DNA of 64,000 bases from Pseudooceanicola batsensis HTCC2597 (GCF_000152725.1 NZ_CH724131.1:1227856-1291855), one strand, 5' to 3'. Positions 16,049-25,602 are shown, counted from the stretch's first letter. The notes: a model not told the origin generated them from the sequence alone. Made by a program: numbers and translations.

Positions 16049-17692
16049 CTAGGCACGTTCCGCGGCTGACGAAACGTATTCTGCGATTTCTTTCCTCAGC
16101 AGGTCCTTACGAACCTTACCCGAAGATGTTCGCGGCAAGTCCGTCACGTACCGCACGCATTCCGGAAACTTTTGCCGCGCCAGCCCACATCCGTCAAGAA
16201 AGTCAACCAAAAACGCAACGTCGGGCTGATTGACCCCCGATGGAATGACAAAGGCGCACACGGTTTCGCCAAGCCGTTTGTGAGGCATCGCAACAACAGC
16301 CGCTTCTTTGATGGCCTCGTGCGTATGCAGAACGTCCTCGATTTCCTTGGCCGACAGGTTTTCACCGCCCCGGATGATCAGGTCCTTCTTGCGTCCGGTG
16401 ATCACCAGCCCCTTGCCACTGACAAAGCTGCCGATGTCCCCGGTGCGGAAATAGCCCTGTTCGTCCTCAGCGCCGATGCGATCCTGCGGCGACAGATACC
16501 CAAGGTATTGCGAGGGCCCTCGCACCAGGATCTCGCCCTCTTCGGCCCCGTCGTTGCCGTGGTCATCCACGATGCGAACTTCGTAATCGATGATCTCTCC
16601 GTCTGTGTCGGCGGCAAGGTCCGCCGTATCGTCACCCAGATAGCCGAGTGTCACCACCGGCACTTCGGTTGATCCGAAAATGCGGAATGCGCAGGTATTG
16701 GCAAATGTGGTATTCGCCTTGCGGATCAGGGCCGGAGGCACAGCCGCGCCGCCACATCCGAACACCCGCAGGCTTTCCAACCGGGACCCGGCAGTTTCCG
16801 CGGCCGAAATGAGTTCGGCCAGGAAAGGTGTGGCGCCGACGGTGGCAACCACGTTGTTCTGATCGATCAACTCGGTCGCCCGCGCGGCATCCCATTGTTG
16901 CATCAGGATCGTGCGTGTCCCGGCAACCAAGGGCCATTCGATCCCGTAAGAAAAACCCGTGACATGCGTCACCGGCGACGGCATCAGCACCCAATCGTCG
17001 GTCTGGATACCCCAATGGTCGAAACAGGCGTGCATGGCGCGGGCCATGGTTTCGTGACTGTGCAACACGCCCTTGGGGCGTCCGGTGGTGCCCGACGTAT
17101 ACATGATCATCTTCACGGCCTCAGGACGCTGATCCGGCCATGGGATATCCGTGTCGGTTGTTGCCAGCAGATCATCAAAGGACGACATCCCGTCCCGGGG
17201 CGTCCCGCGCACCACGATCACATCGTGAAGATCCGGCAGGTTAGGGCGCAGCGCATCGACCATGTCCGCGTGATCGACGCTGCGGAAAGCTTCCGGGATA
17301 AACAAAGCGCGAGCGCCGCAGTCTTTGAGGATCAGCTCAAGCTCGGCGTTTCTGTAGATCGGGACGATTGGATTGACCACCAACCCCAGCATCACGCAGG
17401 CGATGTCGAGGATCACGGCCTCGGTCCAGTTCGGCAGTTGAAAGCTAACGACATCTCCGGGCCTCAAGCCCCGATGGTACAACCCGGCCGCCAGTTTCCG
17501 TGCCTTGCCATAAGCATCGCCTGCGGTCAGCCGGTTATCACCTTCGACCCAAAGAACCTTGCTAGGCTCTGTTTTCGCCAGCTCTTCCGCGTCCTGAGCG
17601 ATGGTGCGGTTACGCCAAACACCGCTGTCGCGGTAGGCTTTTCTGGTGTCCTCGTCCGGTTCTATCGCGCGTAATTCGTCGGTCAGGGTCAT
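16049..17692 (-). CDS. AMP-dependent acyl-CoA ligase (AliA/cyclohexanecarboxylate-CoA ligase-like)
   Basis: A 547-residue adenylate-forming ligase. Motifs are YTSGTTGRPKG near residues 198-208, FGSTEVP (A5), YFRTGDIGSF (A7), GRKKDLIIRGGENLS (A8) and SSGKVRKDLLRKE with the catalytic Lys near the C-terminus. The overall pattern resembles ligases for cyclic or short branched carboxylic acids rather than long-chain FadD. In this operon it would activate the imported acid for the two acyl-CoA dehydrogenases and the hydratase. It lies 9 bp after livF. Base composition is visibly less GC-rich than the core genes. Confidence 0.85.
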   Translation of the reverse strand: MTLTDELRAIEPDEDTRKAYRDSGVWRNRTIAQDAEELAKTEPSKVLWVEGDNRLTAGDAYGKARKLAAGLYHRGLRPGDVVSFQLPNWTEAVILDIACVMLGLVVNPIVPIYRNAELELILKDCGARALFIPEAFRSVDHADMVDALRPNLPDLHDVIVVRGTPRDGMSSFDDLLATTDTDIPWPDQRPEAVKMIMYTSGTTGRPKGVLHSHETMARAMHACFDHWGIQTDDWVLMPSPVTHVTGFSYGIEWPLVAGTRTILMQQWDAARATELIDQNNVVATVGATPFLAELISAAETAGSRLESLRVFGCGGAAVPPALIRKANTTFANTCAFRIFGSTEVPVVTLGYLGDDTADLAADTDGEIIDYEVRIVDDHGNDGAEEGEILVRGPSQYLGYLSPQDRIGAEDEQGYFRTGDIGSFVSGKGLVITGRKKDLIIRGGENLSAKEIEDVLHTHEAIKEAAVVAMPHKRLGETVCAFVIPSGVNQPDVAFLVDFLDGCGLARQKFPECVRYVTDLPRTSSGKVRKDLLRKEIAEYVSSAAERA

Positions 17693-17701
17693 CGGAAGCT
17701 C

Positions 17702-18406
17702 CTATAGTACGAGATAGCGGTCGATCAGGTCGGTGTTGGCATCAAATTCCGGCCAGGTACCCGAGAACACGACAGACCCCACGTCCAAAACGTACAGCCT
17801 GTCGGTTGTCTGGCGTGCGAAATCGACATTCTGTTCTGTCAGGATCATGCCCCGTGTGCCGCCCTTGCGAAGTGCGTTGACGGTGTCCGCAAGTTCATCG
17901 ACGATCACAGGCGCAAGCCCTTCGGCAGGCTCGTCAAGCATCAGCAGGCGGGGATGGGAAACGATCCCACGCGCGATGGCCAGCATTTGCTGTTGTCCCC
18001 CGGACAACTGATAGCCCAGTCGCGACAGCAGCGGCTTGAGCATCGGGAACATCTCGACCACGTCATCAAGCGTATAGCGGGGATTGTTCTTACCCGCCGC
18101 ATGACCGCCGATTTCGATATTCTGCGCCACGGTCAGCATGGGGAAAATCCGGCGATCCTCGGGGACCAGCGCCATTCCCATCTGGGCACGCTTGTGGGTC
18201 TGTATCTGGTGAAGATCCTCCCCGAGCAGATTGACCTGACCAGTCACCGTCGGCCCCGCGTCGATCAGAGATTTCAGGAAGGTGCTTTTGCCCGCCCCGT
18301 TCCGACCCAGCAGGGCAACGCTTTCCCCTTCGGCCAGATGAAAGTCGATACTGTGCAGAATATGGCTCTGGCCATAAAACGCATCGAGATTGTGAGCTTC
18401 AATCAT
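17702..18406 (-). CDS. livF: LivF-type ABC ATPase
   Basis: Second ATPase of a branched-chain amino acid-type importer, 234 residues. Walker A GRNGAGKST, signature LSGGQQQ and Walker B LLMLDEPAEGLAP are all present, with the short C-terminus typical of LivF. ATG 18406 (MIEAHNLDAFYG) overlaps the end of livG by 8 bases, so the two are translationally coupled. Given its neighbours, the importer probably takes up an organic acid rather than leucine. Confidence 0.92.
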   Translation of the reverse strand: MIEAHNLDAFYGQSHILHSIDFHLAEGESVALLGRNGAGKSTFLKSLIDAGPTVTGQVNLLGEDLHQIQTHKRAQMGMALVPEDRRIFPMLTVAQNIEIGGHAAGKNNPRYTLDDVVEMFPMLKPLLSRLGYQLSGGQQQMLAIARGIVSHPRLLMLDEPAEGLAPVIVDELADTVNALRKGGTRGMILTEQNVDFARQTTDRLYVLDVGSVVFSGTWPEFDANTDLIDRYLVL

Positions 18407-19166
18407 GTCTTGAATTCCGGCCAAGGTAAATTTCGCGAACGAGTAGGTTCTTGCGGACCTCTTCGGGCGCGCCGCTGACGACCAGTTCGCCATAGTGCAG
18501 CACAGACAGGCGAGTGCCGAGCTGGAAGACCACGCCCATATCATGCTCCGTCAGGATCAGGGTGATGTTGTTTTCCGTCACGATCCGGTCGATCAGATCA
18601 ACTGCAGCCGCCCGGTCGGTGGGTGACATCCCCGCCGTGGGTTCGTCCAGCATCAAAATGCGCGGCCGCAGGGCAAGGATCATCGCAAGTTCCAGCCGCT
18701 TGCGGTCGCCGTGGCTCAGTTCGCTGGCCAGCGTGTTCTGCTGGGCGCTCAGGCCCAGATGCGCTAGCAGGCCGACGGCCTCGTCCATCACTTCGGGCGA
18801 CGTGGAAATCCTGAAAAAGCCCGCGCCTCTGCCTTCATGACCATGCCGCGCCTCGACCGAGACGGCGACGTTGTCGAGGACGGTCATCTCAAGAAAGACG
18901 CGCGCCACCTGAAACGACCGGCCCACGCCCCGGCGCACCCTGCGGAACCCGGTGTGGCGGCTGACGTCGTCGTCACCCATACGGACCGCGCCCTTGGTTG
19001 GGGGCAATTCGCCTGACAGGACCTTGAACAAGGTCGTCTTGCCCGCGCCGTTTGGTCCGATAATGACCAGCCGTTCGCCCTGGATCAGTTCAAGGTCGAT
19101 GTTTTTCAGAACCGGGATCGCGCCGTAGTTCAGAAAGACGCCCTTTGCTTCCAGCAATGTGGTCAT
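18399..19166 (-). CDS. livG: LivG-type ABC ATPase
   Basis: First ATPase of the importer, 255 residues. Walker A GPNGAGKTT, the FQVARVF Q-loop region typical of LivG, a slightly changed signature (LSHGDRKRLELA, as usual for this subfamily), and Walker B ILMLDEPTAGMSP. The start overlaps the livM stop as ATGA (19163-19166). Confidence 0.93.
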   Translation of the reverse strand: MTTLLEAKGVFLNYGAIPVLKNIDLELIQGERLVIIGPNGAGKTTLFKVLSGELPPTKGAVRMGDDDVSRHTGFRRVRRGVGRSFQVARVFLEMTVLDNVAVSVEARHGHEGRGAGFFRISTSPEVMDEAVGLLAHLGLSAQQNTLASELSHGDRKRLELAMILALRPRILMLDEPTAGMSPTDRAAAVDLIDRIVTENNITLILTEHDMGVVFQLGTRLSVLHYGELVVSGAPEEVRKNLLVREIYLGRNSRHD

Positions 19167-20170
19167 GTCCGATCCTCCGCCAGTCTGCCTTCTGTCCGAC
19201 CCGACCTTCTGATGCGTGTCAGTCGGATGATCAGTCCGAGCACGCCGCCGGGTACCGCAAGCACAACCGCCAGCAACAGCCCACCGGTCAGCAGGTCGGA
19301 AATGCCAACCAGCGTGCGGGTGCTGTATTCTAGGAAGCCGAACAACACGGCTCCGACGGCCGGGCCGAAAAAGGTCGAGGTGCCGCCAAGCAAGGCGAAC
19401 AGAAGCGGTTTGGTCGATTGGCTCCAATGAGCAAGGTCGGGCGTCACGATCTGCGCCCAAGGCGCGAACAGCGCCCCACCCAGAGCCGTCACCGCGCCCG
19501 AGATGACTAGGGCCTGAAGCTTGCGGCGATCAGTGTCCGTTCCCAGAAAACCCGAGCGCATTTCGTCGGACTTCACGGTCTGAAGCGACCGGCCGAACCG
19601 GTTCGACCAAACGACCCAGAGCCCGGCAATCAGCAACAGGCAAACGACGAGGATGAAGTAATAATAAGCGTTGCCCTGGCCTAGGTCGATTTCAAACAGA
19701 CCAAAGTTCAGCGTCGGCCGATAGACACCGACCAGCCCGTCGTTCCGCCCCAGAAAGGTCAGTTTCGTAACCAGCACATGGATCAGCTCACCCACGGCCA
19801 GCGTAATAACCGCGAAATAGACACCGCTGGAGCGGCGCAGGGCCAGCAACCCAGTGATCATGGCAAGGATAGCGCCGGACAGGCCCGACAGCAGGATGAC
19901 CATCAGGAAGGGTATCTGCGGAACCTGCGTCACCAGATAACCGGTGGTATAGGCTCCTGCCGCAACGAACATCGCGTTGCCGAACGACAGGATCCCGGCC
20001 TTCTGGAAGGCAAAGTTGAAGGCGATGCCATAGACCATGTTGATCGCTACGACGCCACCCAGAAAGACCACCCCGCGGTTGGCAACCATGGGCAGCAGCA
20101 GTCCTGCGATTGCAAAGGCCGCCAGGCTGATGAAAAAGGTAGAGCGATTGATGCGTGTAATGCTCGTCAT
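19163..20170 (-). CDS. livM: LivM-type ABC permease
   Basis: Inner-membrane permease of 335 residues with eight to ten hydrophobic helices. The conserved cytoplasmic segment FGRSLQTVKSDEMRSGFLGTD corresponds to the LivM ATPase-contact loop, and the GLLALRRSSGVYFAVITLAVGEL stretch is typical. ATG 20170 overlaps the livH stop (ATGA). It pairs with livH to form the channel. Confidence 0.93.
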   Translation of the reverse strand: MTSITRINRSTFFISLAAFAIAGLLLPMVANRGVVFLGGVVAINMVYGIAFNFAFQKAGILSFGNAMFVAAGAYTTGYLVTQVPQIPFLMVILLSGLSGAILAMITGLLALRRSSGVYFAVITLAVGELIHVLVTKLTFLGRNDGLVGVYRPTLNFGLFEIDLGQGNAYYYFILVVCLLLIAGLWVVWSNRFGRSLQTVKSDEMRSGFLGTDTDRRKLQALVISGAVTALGGALFAPWAQIVTPDLAHWSQSTKPLLFALLGGTSTFFGPAVGAVLFGFLEYSTRTLVGISDLLTGGLLLAVVLAVPGGVLGLIIRLTRIRRSGRTEGRLAEDRT

Positions 20171-21051
20171 GCGGCAGACTTTCCAAAGATACCGCCGGGG
20201 CTGATGATCAGCACCGCAGCGATCGTGGCAAAGAACAGGACACCGGGATAATCCGGCAGAAAGACCGCGCTGAGGGCTTCGACCAGTCCCAGCAGGATCG
20301 AGGCCACGAAAGCCCCCCGGATGGACCCCATTCCTCCGACGATCACGACCCCGAAGGCTTGCAGCACAAAGATGCCCGCAAGATCGGGGGACAGGCTCTG
20401 GTTCGCGACCAGCAGCCCACCAGCAAGCCCCGCCAAGGCGAACCCTGCGATCATCGTCCAGCGATAGACAGAGCTGACGTCGATGCCGATCACACGCGCC
20501 ATCCACGGATCAACCGCAATCGCCTGAAGCGTTCGGCCAATCGTGGTGTGGTTTAAGACCGCTTCCAGCAGCAGGAAGGTCAGGATCCCGCAGCCGATCA
20601 CAAAAACCGAGAAGGTCGGCAGGATGGCGTCGGCAAAGAATATCGCCCCGCCAAGCCCTTCGGGCGGTGAGACGCTTAGGTAGTTCAGGCCCCACACGGC
20701 CTTAACAAACCCGTTGCACACCAATAGCAAGGCATATGTCGCAATCAGGACATAGATACCGTCTAGGTTTTTAAGTCTTTGAAATATCAGGCGATCAACG
20801 CCTGTACCGGCGGCTCCGACCACCACAGCGGCCAGAACCGCCGCGATAAGGTAGGCCCATAGCGGAATGTCAAAACCGAATTGCACCAGAACGGTGTGGG
20901 CCACATAAGCCCCGATCATGAAAAACCCGCCGTGGGAAAAGTTCAACACGTGCAGAATGCCGAAAACCAAGGTCAGGCCCGACGCCACAAGAAACGTCGC
21001 CATGGCCCAGTTCAGCGCGTTGAATCCGATCGTGATGATGTCACCGATCAT
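20167..21051 (-). CDS. livH: LivH-type ABC permease
   Basis: Permease of 294 residues starting MIGDIITIGFNALNW, with the typical LTLVFGILHVLNFSHGGFFMIGAY first helices and the GRTLQAIAVDPWMARVIGID contact loop. It lies 70 bp after the binding-protein gene. That gap holds a 10-bp hairpin, so the permease is probably expressed below the level of the binding protein. Confidence 0.93.
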   Translation of the reverse strand: MIGDIITIGFNALNWAMATFLVASGLTLVFGILHVLNFSHGGFFMIGAYVAHTVLVQFGFDIPLWAYLIAAVLAAVVVGAAGTGVDRLIFQRLKNLDGIYVLIATYALLLVCNGFVKAVWGLNYLSVSPPEGLGGAIFFADAILPTFSVFVIGCGILTFLLLEAVLNHTTIGRTLQAIAVDPWMARVIGIDVSSVYRWTMIAGFALAGLAGGLLVANQSLSPDLAGIFVLQAFGVVIVGGMGSIRGAFVASILLGLVEALSAVFLPDYPGVLFFATIAAVLIISPGGIFGKSAA

Positions 21052-21084
21052 AGCTGCCTCGCCGCTTTGAAGGAAGGTCGGGGA

Positions 21085-21113
21085 TGGCGCGCGGGTCGAG
21101 TGTCCGCGCGCCA
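21085..21113 (-). terminator. Intercistronic hairpin between binding protein and livH
   Basis: Perfect 10-bp stem TGGCGCGCGG / CCGCGCGCCA with a 9-base loop, starting 8 bases after the stop codon of the binding-protein gene on the minus strand. No T run follows, so it more likely stabilises or attenuates the mRNA than terminates it fully. Confidence 0.65.
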
Positions 21114-21121
21114 AATGCGTG

Positions 21122-22384
21122 TCAGTTGGCGGACCGAAGTTCGACCGCCTGCCCCGGCGTTGCGGGTTCGATCACCGTGTTGCCATCAACCTTTTTGTAG
21201 TCGGTCACGGCATAGCCTTTTTTGGCCTCGGCATCCGGCTCGATATAGATCAGCTCTACATCCTTGATCGCTTGGTTGTCTTCGGCCCGCATCACGCGTT
21301 TGCCTGTCGCCGTCTCCCACTCCAGACCTTTCATCGCTGCGATAACCGCGTCCGTTTCGGTCGACCCGGCCTTTTCGATCGCGGCGGCATAGGCAAGAAT
21401 CCCGGCGTGGGCTTCGGCGACCCAGCCCATGGGGGTATCGTCGCCCGTCAGCTTCACATAATCGTCGAACAGCGCATCGCTGACCGGGTTGCCGGCGTTT
21501 GTCTCGTGATACCAGTGGATCCCGGTCCAGTGCTTGGGGGTCTTGGTGCCCAAGGCCCCTGCGACGATGAATTCGTTGGCCGAGTCCATCAGGACGCGTT
21601 CCTCGAACAGCTTGAACGGCTGCGCCTGCTGGAACAGGGTCACAGAGTCCCCGCCGTAGGTCGAGTTGAAGATACCCGTCGCTTTCGAACGCGCGGCCTG
21701 CGTGATGAAGCTGCGGTAATCGCCCGCGCCGTAAGGCACGATGATCGGGTCGAGGATCTCGGGCTCTTTCCCGGCGATTTCCGGGTAGAATTCCAACAGG
21801 CCATCCACAAACACCGCCCAGGTCGTCCGGCCATATTCATGGTCCGGCACAAAGCCTGTCCAACTGGTCACGTCGGGGTTCAACCGCGCCATCAGCTGGG
21901 CCTGAGCCCGCATCCGCATGAAGGGCCCATCGCCCGGACGGAAGACATTCGGGCTGTAGTTTTCGTGGTTAATCTTTTCCGACCCTGCCCCGCAGGTGAT
22001 CATGATCCCGCCTTCCTGGGCCATCAAAGGCCCCATGGCGAGCGCGACACTGGATGAAATCGTGCCGATCTGAAGGTTCGTGCCATTGCCGATCAATTCG
22101 CGTGACGCGGTGGTCGCATCCGCAGGTGACACCCGGCTGTCGCGCGTCTCTAGCGCCAGGGGTCTGCCCAGAACGCCGCCCTTGGAGTTGATCTGGTCGA
22201 CCGCGATTTTGCAGCCGTTCACCACGAAGGACCCGATGAACTCTTGTGCGCCGCTCAGCGCGGTCACAACACCGATGTTGATGGGGTCCCCGCCTTGGGC
22301 AAGCGCCATGCGGCTGACAAAAGGCGCGGTCAGCGCTGTCGCGCCCAGCCCGGCCAGAACTTTACGTCTCTTCACTTCAAACAT
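21122..22384 (-). CDS. Periplasmic substrate-binding protein (Peripla_BP_6/LivK type)
   Basis: Binding protein of 420 residues for the liv-type importer. The N-terminus MFEVKRRKVLAGLGATALTAP has a twin-arginine-like start and a hydrophobic core ending near MALAQ, so export by Tat or Sec is likely. The mature part has the family start INIGVVTALSGAQEFIG and NGCKIAVDQINSKGGVLGRPL. It belongs to the branch that binds amides, aromatic acids or other organic acids as well as amino acids. It is followed by livHMGF. Confidence 0.9.
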   Translation of the reverse strand: MFEVKRRKVLAGLGATALTAPFVSRMALAQGGDPINIGVVTALSGAQEFIGSFVVNGCKIAVDQINSKGGVLGRPLALETRDSRVSPADATTASRELIGNGTNLQIGTISSSVALAMGPLMAQEGGIMITCGAGSEKINHENYSPNVFRPGDGPFMRMRAQAQLMARLNPDVTSWTGFVPDHEYGRTTWAVFVDGLLEFYPEIAGKEPEILDPIIVPYGAGDYRSFITQAARSKATGIFNSTYGGDSVTLFQQAQPFKLFEERVLMDSANEFIVAGALGTKTPKHWTGIHWYHETNAGNPVSDALFDDYVKLTGDDTPMGWVAEAHAGILAYAAAIEKAGSTETDAVIAAMKGLEWETATGKRVMRAEDNQAIKDVELIYIEPDAEAKKGYAVTDYKKVDGNTVIEPATPGQAVELRSAN

Positions 22385-22456
22385 GAGGTCTCCTCCCTCG
22401 GTTTCAGCGCTGCTGCGCCTTCTGCGAATTCGCTTCCCTCCCCGGAAGCGGTCACA

Positions 22457-23254
22457 TCATCGTCCGGTGAATTGTGGCTCTCGCTTGTCCCGGAACGCAT
22501 TCACGGCTTCCTGGTGATCAAAGCTGACGTTCGACACCGTCTCGTAGGCGATCCCCGCATCGAAGGACGCATGCATCGCGGCTTTGAGTTGCAGGTTGAC
22601 GGAAATCTTGGTCCAGCTGATCGCCTTGAGCGGGCCAGAGGCGATCCGTTTCGCCAGCCCGTATGCCTCGGCTTCCAGCTGATCCGCCGGAACGACCTTG
22701 GTGATCAAACCGATGCGTTCCGCTTCTTCGGCGGTCATCAGGTCGCCCGTCATCAGGTAATACTTGGCCTTGGCATAGCCGACGTTCTGCGGCCAAAGCA
22801 CTGCACCGCCGTCGCCCGCGACCAGACCCATCAGCACATGCGGATCGCCAACCTTGGCGCGGTCGCTGGCAATGATGATGTCGCACAGCAGGGCAATCGT
22901 CGCGCCAAGGCCGATGGCATGGCCGTTCATCATGCAGATCACCGGCTTTTCCATGTCGAGCATGCTGAAGACGATATCGCGGGCCTCACGGGCGGTGCGT
23001 TCAAACCGGGTCGGCTCGTCGATGCCATCCTGCATCCAGTTGACATCACCACCCGCCGAGAAGGCCTTGCCCGCCCCGGTCAACACGATCACGTCCACAT
23101 CGTCATCGTAGGAAAGATCGGTAAAGATCCGCGAGGCTTCTCTGTGCAGAACCGCATCCGTGGCGTTCAGCTGGTCCGGGCGGTTAAATGTCACCGTCAT
23201 GATACGGCCATCGCGCTCGCATTTGATGGTCTTGTAGTGATCGTAGCTTTGCAT
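22457..23254 (-). CDS. Enoyl-CoA hydratase/isomerase family protein
   Basis: Crotonase-fold protein of 265 residues. FNRPDQLNATD, the oxyanion-hole segment GKAFSAGGDVNWM and NGHAIGLGATIALLCDIIIA are present. The second region reads VLMGLVAGDGGAVLWPQ, with Asp in place of the catalytic Glu of classic hydratases, so a hydratase activity is not certain. I chose ATG 23254 because CAGGAG lies 6 bases upstream; an in-frame ATG at 23272 overlaps the stop of the upstream gene. It should act on the enoyl-CoA made by the two dehydrogenases. Confidence 0.85.
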   Translation of the reverse strand: MQSYDHYKTIKCERDGRIMTVTFNRPDQLNATDAVLHREASRIFTDLSYDDDVDVIVLTGAGKAFSAGGDVNWMQDGIDEPTRFERTAREARDIVFSMLDMEKPVICMMNGHAIGLGATIALLCDIIIASDRAKVGDPHVLMGLVAGDGGAVLWPQNVGYAKAKYYLMTGDLMTAEEAERIGLITKVVPADQLEAEAYGLAKRIASGPLKAISWTKISVNLQLKAAMHASFDAGIAYETVSNVSFDHQEAVNAFRDKREPQFTGR

Positions 23255-23268
23255 GGGTTTCTCCTGAG

Positions 23269-24381
23269 TCATGACGCACTTACCGCGCGCATCTGGCGGT
23301 ATCTTTCTGCATTCCATTCGGGATCTCCGAACAGCGATTCACACATCAAAAGGCGTCGGAAATATCGGCTGATCCGGGTCTCGTCGGTCATCCCGATCCC
23401 GCCGTGCAGTTGAACGGCCTGTTCGGCGACATACCGCGCCGCCCGTCCGCCAACGATGCGTGACAGGACGATGGCATGCAGGCGGTCTTGGCCCTCGCCC
23501 GCGTCCAAAGCACCGTCCAGCGCGCCTCTGGCCTCTTCCAGGTGAAGCAGCATGTCCACCATGCGATGCTGAAGAACCTGAAAGGACGACAGCGGCTGAC
23601 CGAACTGGTTTCGGATTTTAAGGTATTCGGCCGTTTCGTCGATCACGACCTGCATGGCCCCAATCGCCTCGGCGCTGATCAGGATGCCCGCATTCTCGAT
23701 CACGCCTTCGACCAGCTCCCCTGCCCCATCGACATCCAGTCGCGCCGTGGCCGGAAGGTGACATTGGTCCAGTGTGACGGCCCCCAGCCCCCTCTGATCG
23801 ACAGAGCGGAAGGTTTCGACACTGACACTGGGCGTGTCAGGCGCCACGGCGAAGACCCCGGTTTTGCCATCCGGATCACGCGCCGTGACGATCAGCAGGT
23901 CGGCCCCGACCACGTCGATCGCCGGAGCCTTGGGCGCTGTCACGACGAACCCGCCGTCCTCGGCATCGCACTGGCTGGACGACAAGCCACGGTCGAACCC
24001 CGCGTCCCGTTCGAAATGACACAGAACCGCGGTGGTCTTGCCCGCCACAACGTCGCGAAGGATGTCCTTGGCCTGCGGCGTGTCGAGACCGGACAACAGC
24101 GGCGCGACGATGCCACCGACGGACAACACCGGCTCCATCACCAGGCCGCGTCCGATGGCTTCCATGACCGCCGCCATTTCCGGCAGCCCGCCGTCCGTGC
24201 CGCCACATGCCTCGGGCGCCAGAACACCCAGCCAGCCATGTTCGGCAATTTCCGAATTGGTGGATGCGTCAAACCCCGTGGAATTCTGCCGCCCGATCAG
24301 CTCTCGCGTTTCATCATAGCTGTTGTCGATCCACCGGAACGCGTGGTCACGGATCAGATCTGCGTCGCTTTGGTCATTCAT
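23269..24381 (-). CDS. Acyl-CoA dehydrogenase, second (smaller) subunit-like
   Basis: A 370-residue acyl-CoA dehydrogenase-family protein beginning MNDQSDADLIRDHAF. The C-terminal flavin segment QLHGGIGMTDETRISRYFRR is present. Its N-terminal domain is less conserved, as in the smaller partners of heteromeric pairs such as FadE-type or PimC/PimD couples. The start lies about 3 bases after the stop of the larger dehydrogenase, so both are probably made together. A two-subunit enzyme is inferred from adjacency and from the divergence of this partner. Confidence 0.85.
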   Translation of the reverse strand: MNDQSDADLIRDHAFRWIDNSYDETRELIGRQNSTGFDASTNSEIAEHGWLGVLAPEACGGTDGGLPEMAAVMEAIGRGLVMEPVLSVGGIVAPLLSGLDTPQAKDILRDVVAGKTTAVLCHFERDAGFDRGLSSSQCDAEDGGFVVTAPKAPAIDVVGADLLIVTARDPDGKTGVFAVAPDTPSVSVETFRSVDQRGLGAVTLDQCHLPATARLDVDGAGELVEGVIENAGILISAEAIGAMQVVIDETAEYLKIRNQFGQPLSSFQVLQHRMVDMLLHLEEARGALDGALDAGEGQDRLHAIVLSRIVGGRAARYVAEQAVQLHGGIGMTDETRISRYFRRLLMCESLFGDPEWNAERYRQMRAVSAS

Positions 24382-24383
24382 GC

Positions 24384-25577
24384 TCAAAACCCGAACCTCG
24401 CCTTGGCAACGATATTTCGCTGCACTTCGTTGGAGCCGCCGTAGATGGTGGCCGCGCGCTGTGACAGGAACTCTGTCAGGACGCCTGACAATTCTGCTTC
24501 GAGTGTGGGCGCTTGGTTGCCGCGGACATCGTCAAAGAACGGCGCGAGCGGAAGCCCGGATCGCGCGGACAACCGCACCCCCAGCCCCGTGATCGACTGC
24601 AACAGCTCTGAACCGCGGATTTTCAGCAACGACGCCTCGAACGTTGGTTGCTGACCGTCGGCCAACTTCCGAAACAACGACCGGCAATAGGCTTCCAACG
24701 TATCAAGCGCGATCTGGACCTCGTTGATCTCCCGCGCCACCACCGGGGCCTGCGACAGGGGTTTGCCCCCTTCCCGCGCCGTGTCAGCAATTGCACGCAC
24801 CTGCCGCAGCATCCTGCGTGCCTTGCCAGTTTCGGCCACGATCAGCCGTTCGTTCGACAGCAAAAACTTGGCGATTTCCCAACCCGCGCCTTCCGCTCCG
24901 ACAAGGTTGTCAGCCGGAACCTCAACGTTTTCCAGAAACACCTCGTTGACGTGATGACGCATGTCCATCGTCACGATCGGGCGCACGGTCACACCGGGCT
25001 GGCGCATGTCCAACAGCAGGAACGAAATCCCCCGCTGTGGCCGATCCTCGTCCGAGGTCCGGGCAAGGCAGAACATCATGTCGGCCCAATGGGCGTAGGT
25101 GGTCCACAGCTTCTGACCGTTCACGATGTAGGTGTCACCCTTCCGCACGGCCCGTGTTTTCAGACCCGCAAGATCGCTGCCTGCTCCGGGTTCGGAATAG
25201 CCCTGACACCAGCTTGTCCGCGACGCGATGATGTCGGGCAGAAACCGGTCCTTCTGGGATTGCGTACCATATTCGCTGAGTACCGGGCCGACGTAGGCGG
25301 GACCAAAGGGCAGCATCCATGGGGCGCCCGCTTCGGCCAGCGCCTGCTCGAACATATACCGTTTGAGCGGCGACCAGCCTTGCCCGCCGTCCGCTTCGGG
25401 CCAGTGGGCGCAATACCAGTTGTTGGATTCCAGAATTTTCTGCCAGCGCAGGAAATCCTCATGTTCCAGATCGACATTCAGCCTGATCTTCTCGGCAAGA
25501 TCGAAGGGTAGTTTCGCCTCTACGAATGCCATGACCTCGTCATAAAAGTCGGCATACGACTGCTTTGACTTGTTCAT
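24384..25577 (-). CDS. Acyl-CoA dehydrogenase, larger partner
   Basis: A 397-residue acyl-CoA dehydrogenase starting MNKSKQSYADFYDEVMAF. The substrate/FAD segment WCQGYSEPGAGSDLAGLKTRA and NGQKLWTTYAHWAD are typical, and the C-terminus has IYGGSNEVQRNIVAKARFGF. Instead of a clear catalytic Glu-bearing LYGGEG motif it has AATIYGGSNE, as in the long-chain/branched acyl group. First gene of the operon, with a GAGG ribosome site directly upstream and the promoter/operator at 25603-25644. Confidence 0.9.
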   Translation of the reverse strand: MNKSKQSYADFYDEVMAFVEAKLPFDLAEKIRLNVDLEHEDFLRWQKILESNNWYCAHWPEADGGQGWSPLKRYMFEQALAEAGAPWMLPFGPAYVGPVLSEYGTQSQKDRFLPDIIASRTSWCQGYSEPGAGSDLAGLKTRAVRKGDTYIVNGQKLWTTYAHWADMMFCLARTSDEDRPQRGISFLLLDMRQPGVTVRPIVTMDMRHHVNEVFLENVEVPADNLVGAEGAGWEIAKFLLSNERLIVAETGKARRMLRQVRAIADTAREGGKPLSQAPVVAREINEVQIALDTLEAYCRSLFRKLADGQQPTFEASLLKIRGSELLQSITGLGVRLSARSGLPLAPFFDDVRGNQAPTLEAELSGVLTEFLSQRAATIYGGSNEVQRNIVAKARFGF

Positions 25578-25602
25578 CCTCGCGGCCTCCCCTCCACAAA
25601 TC

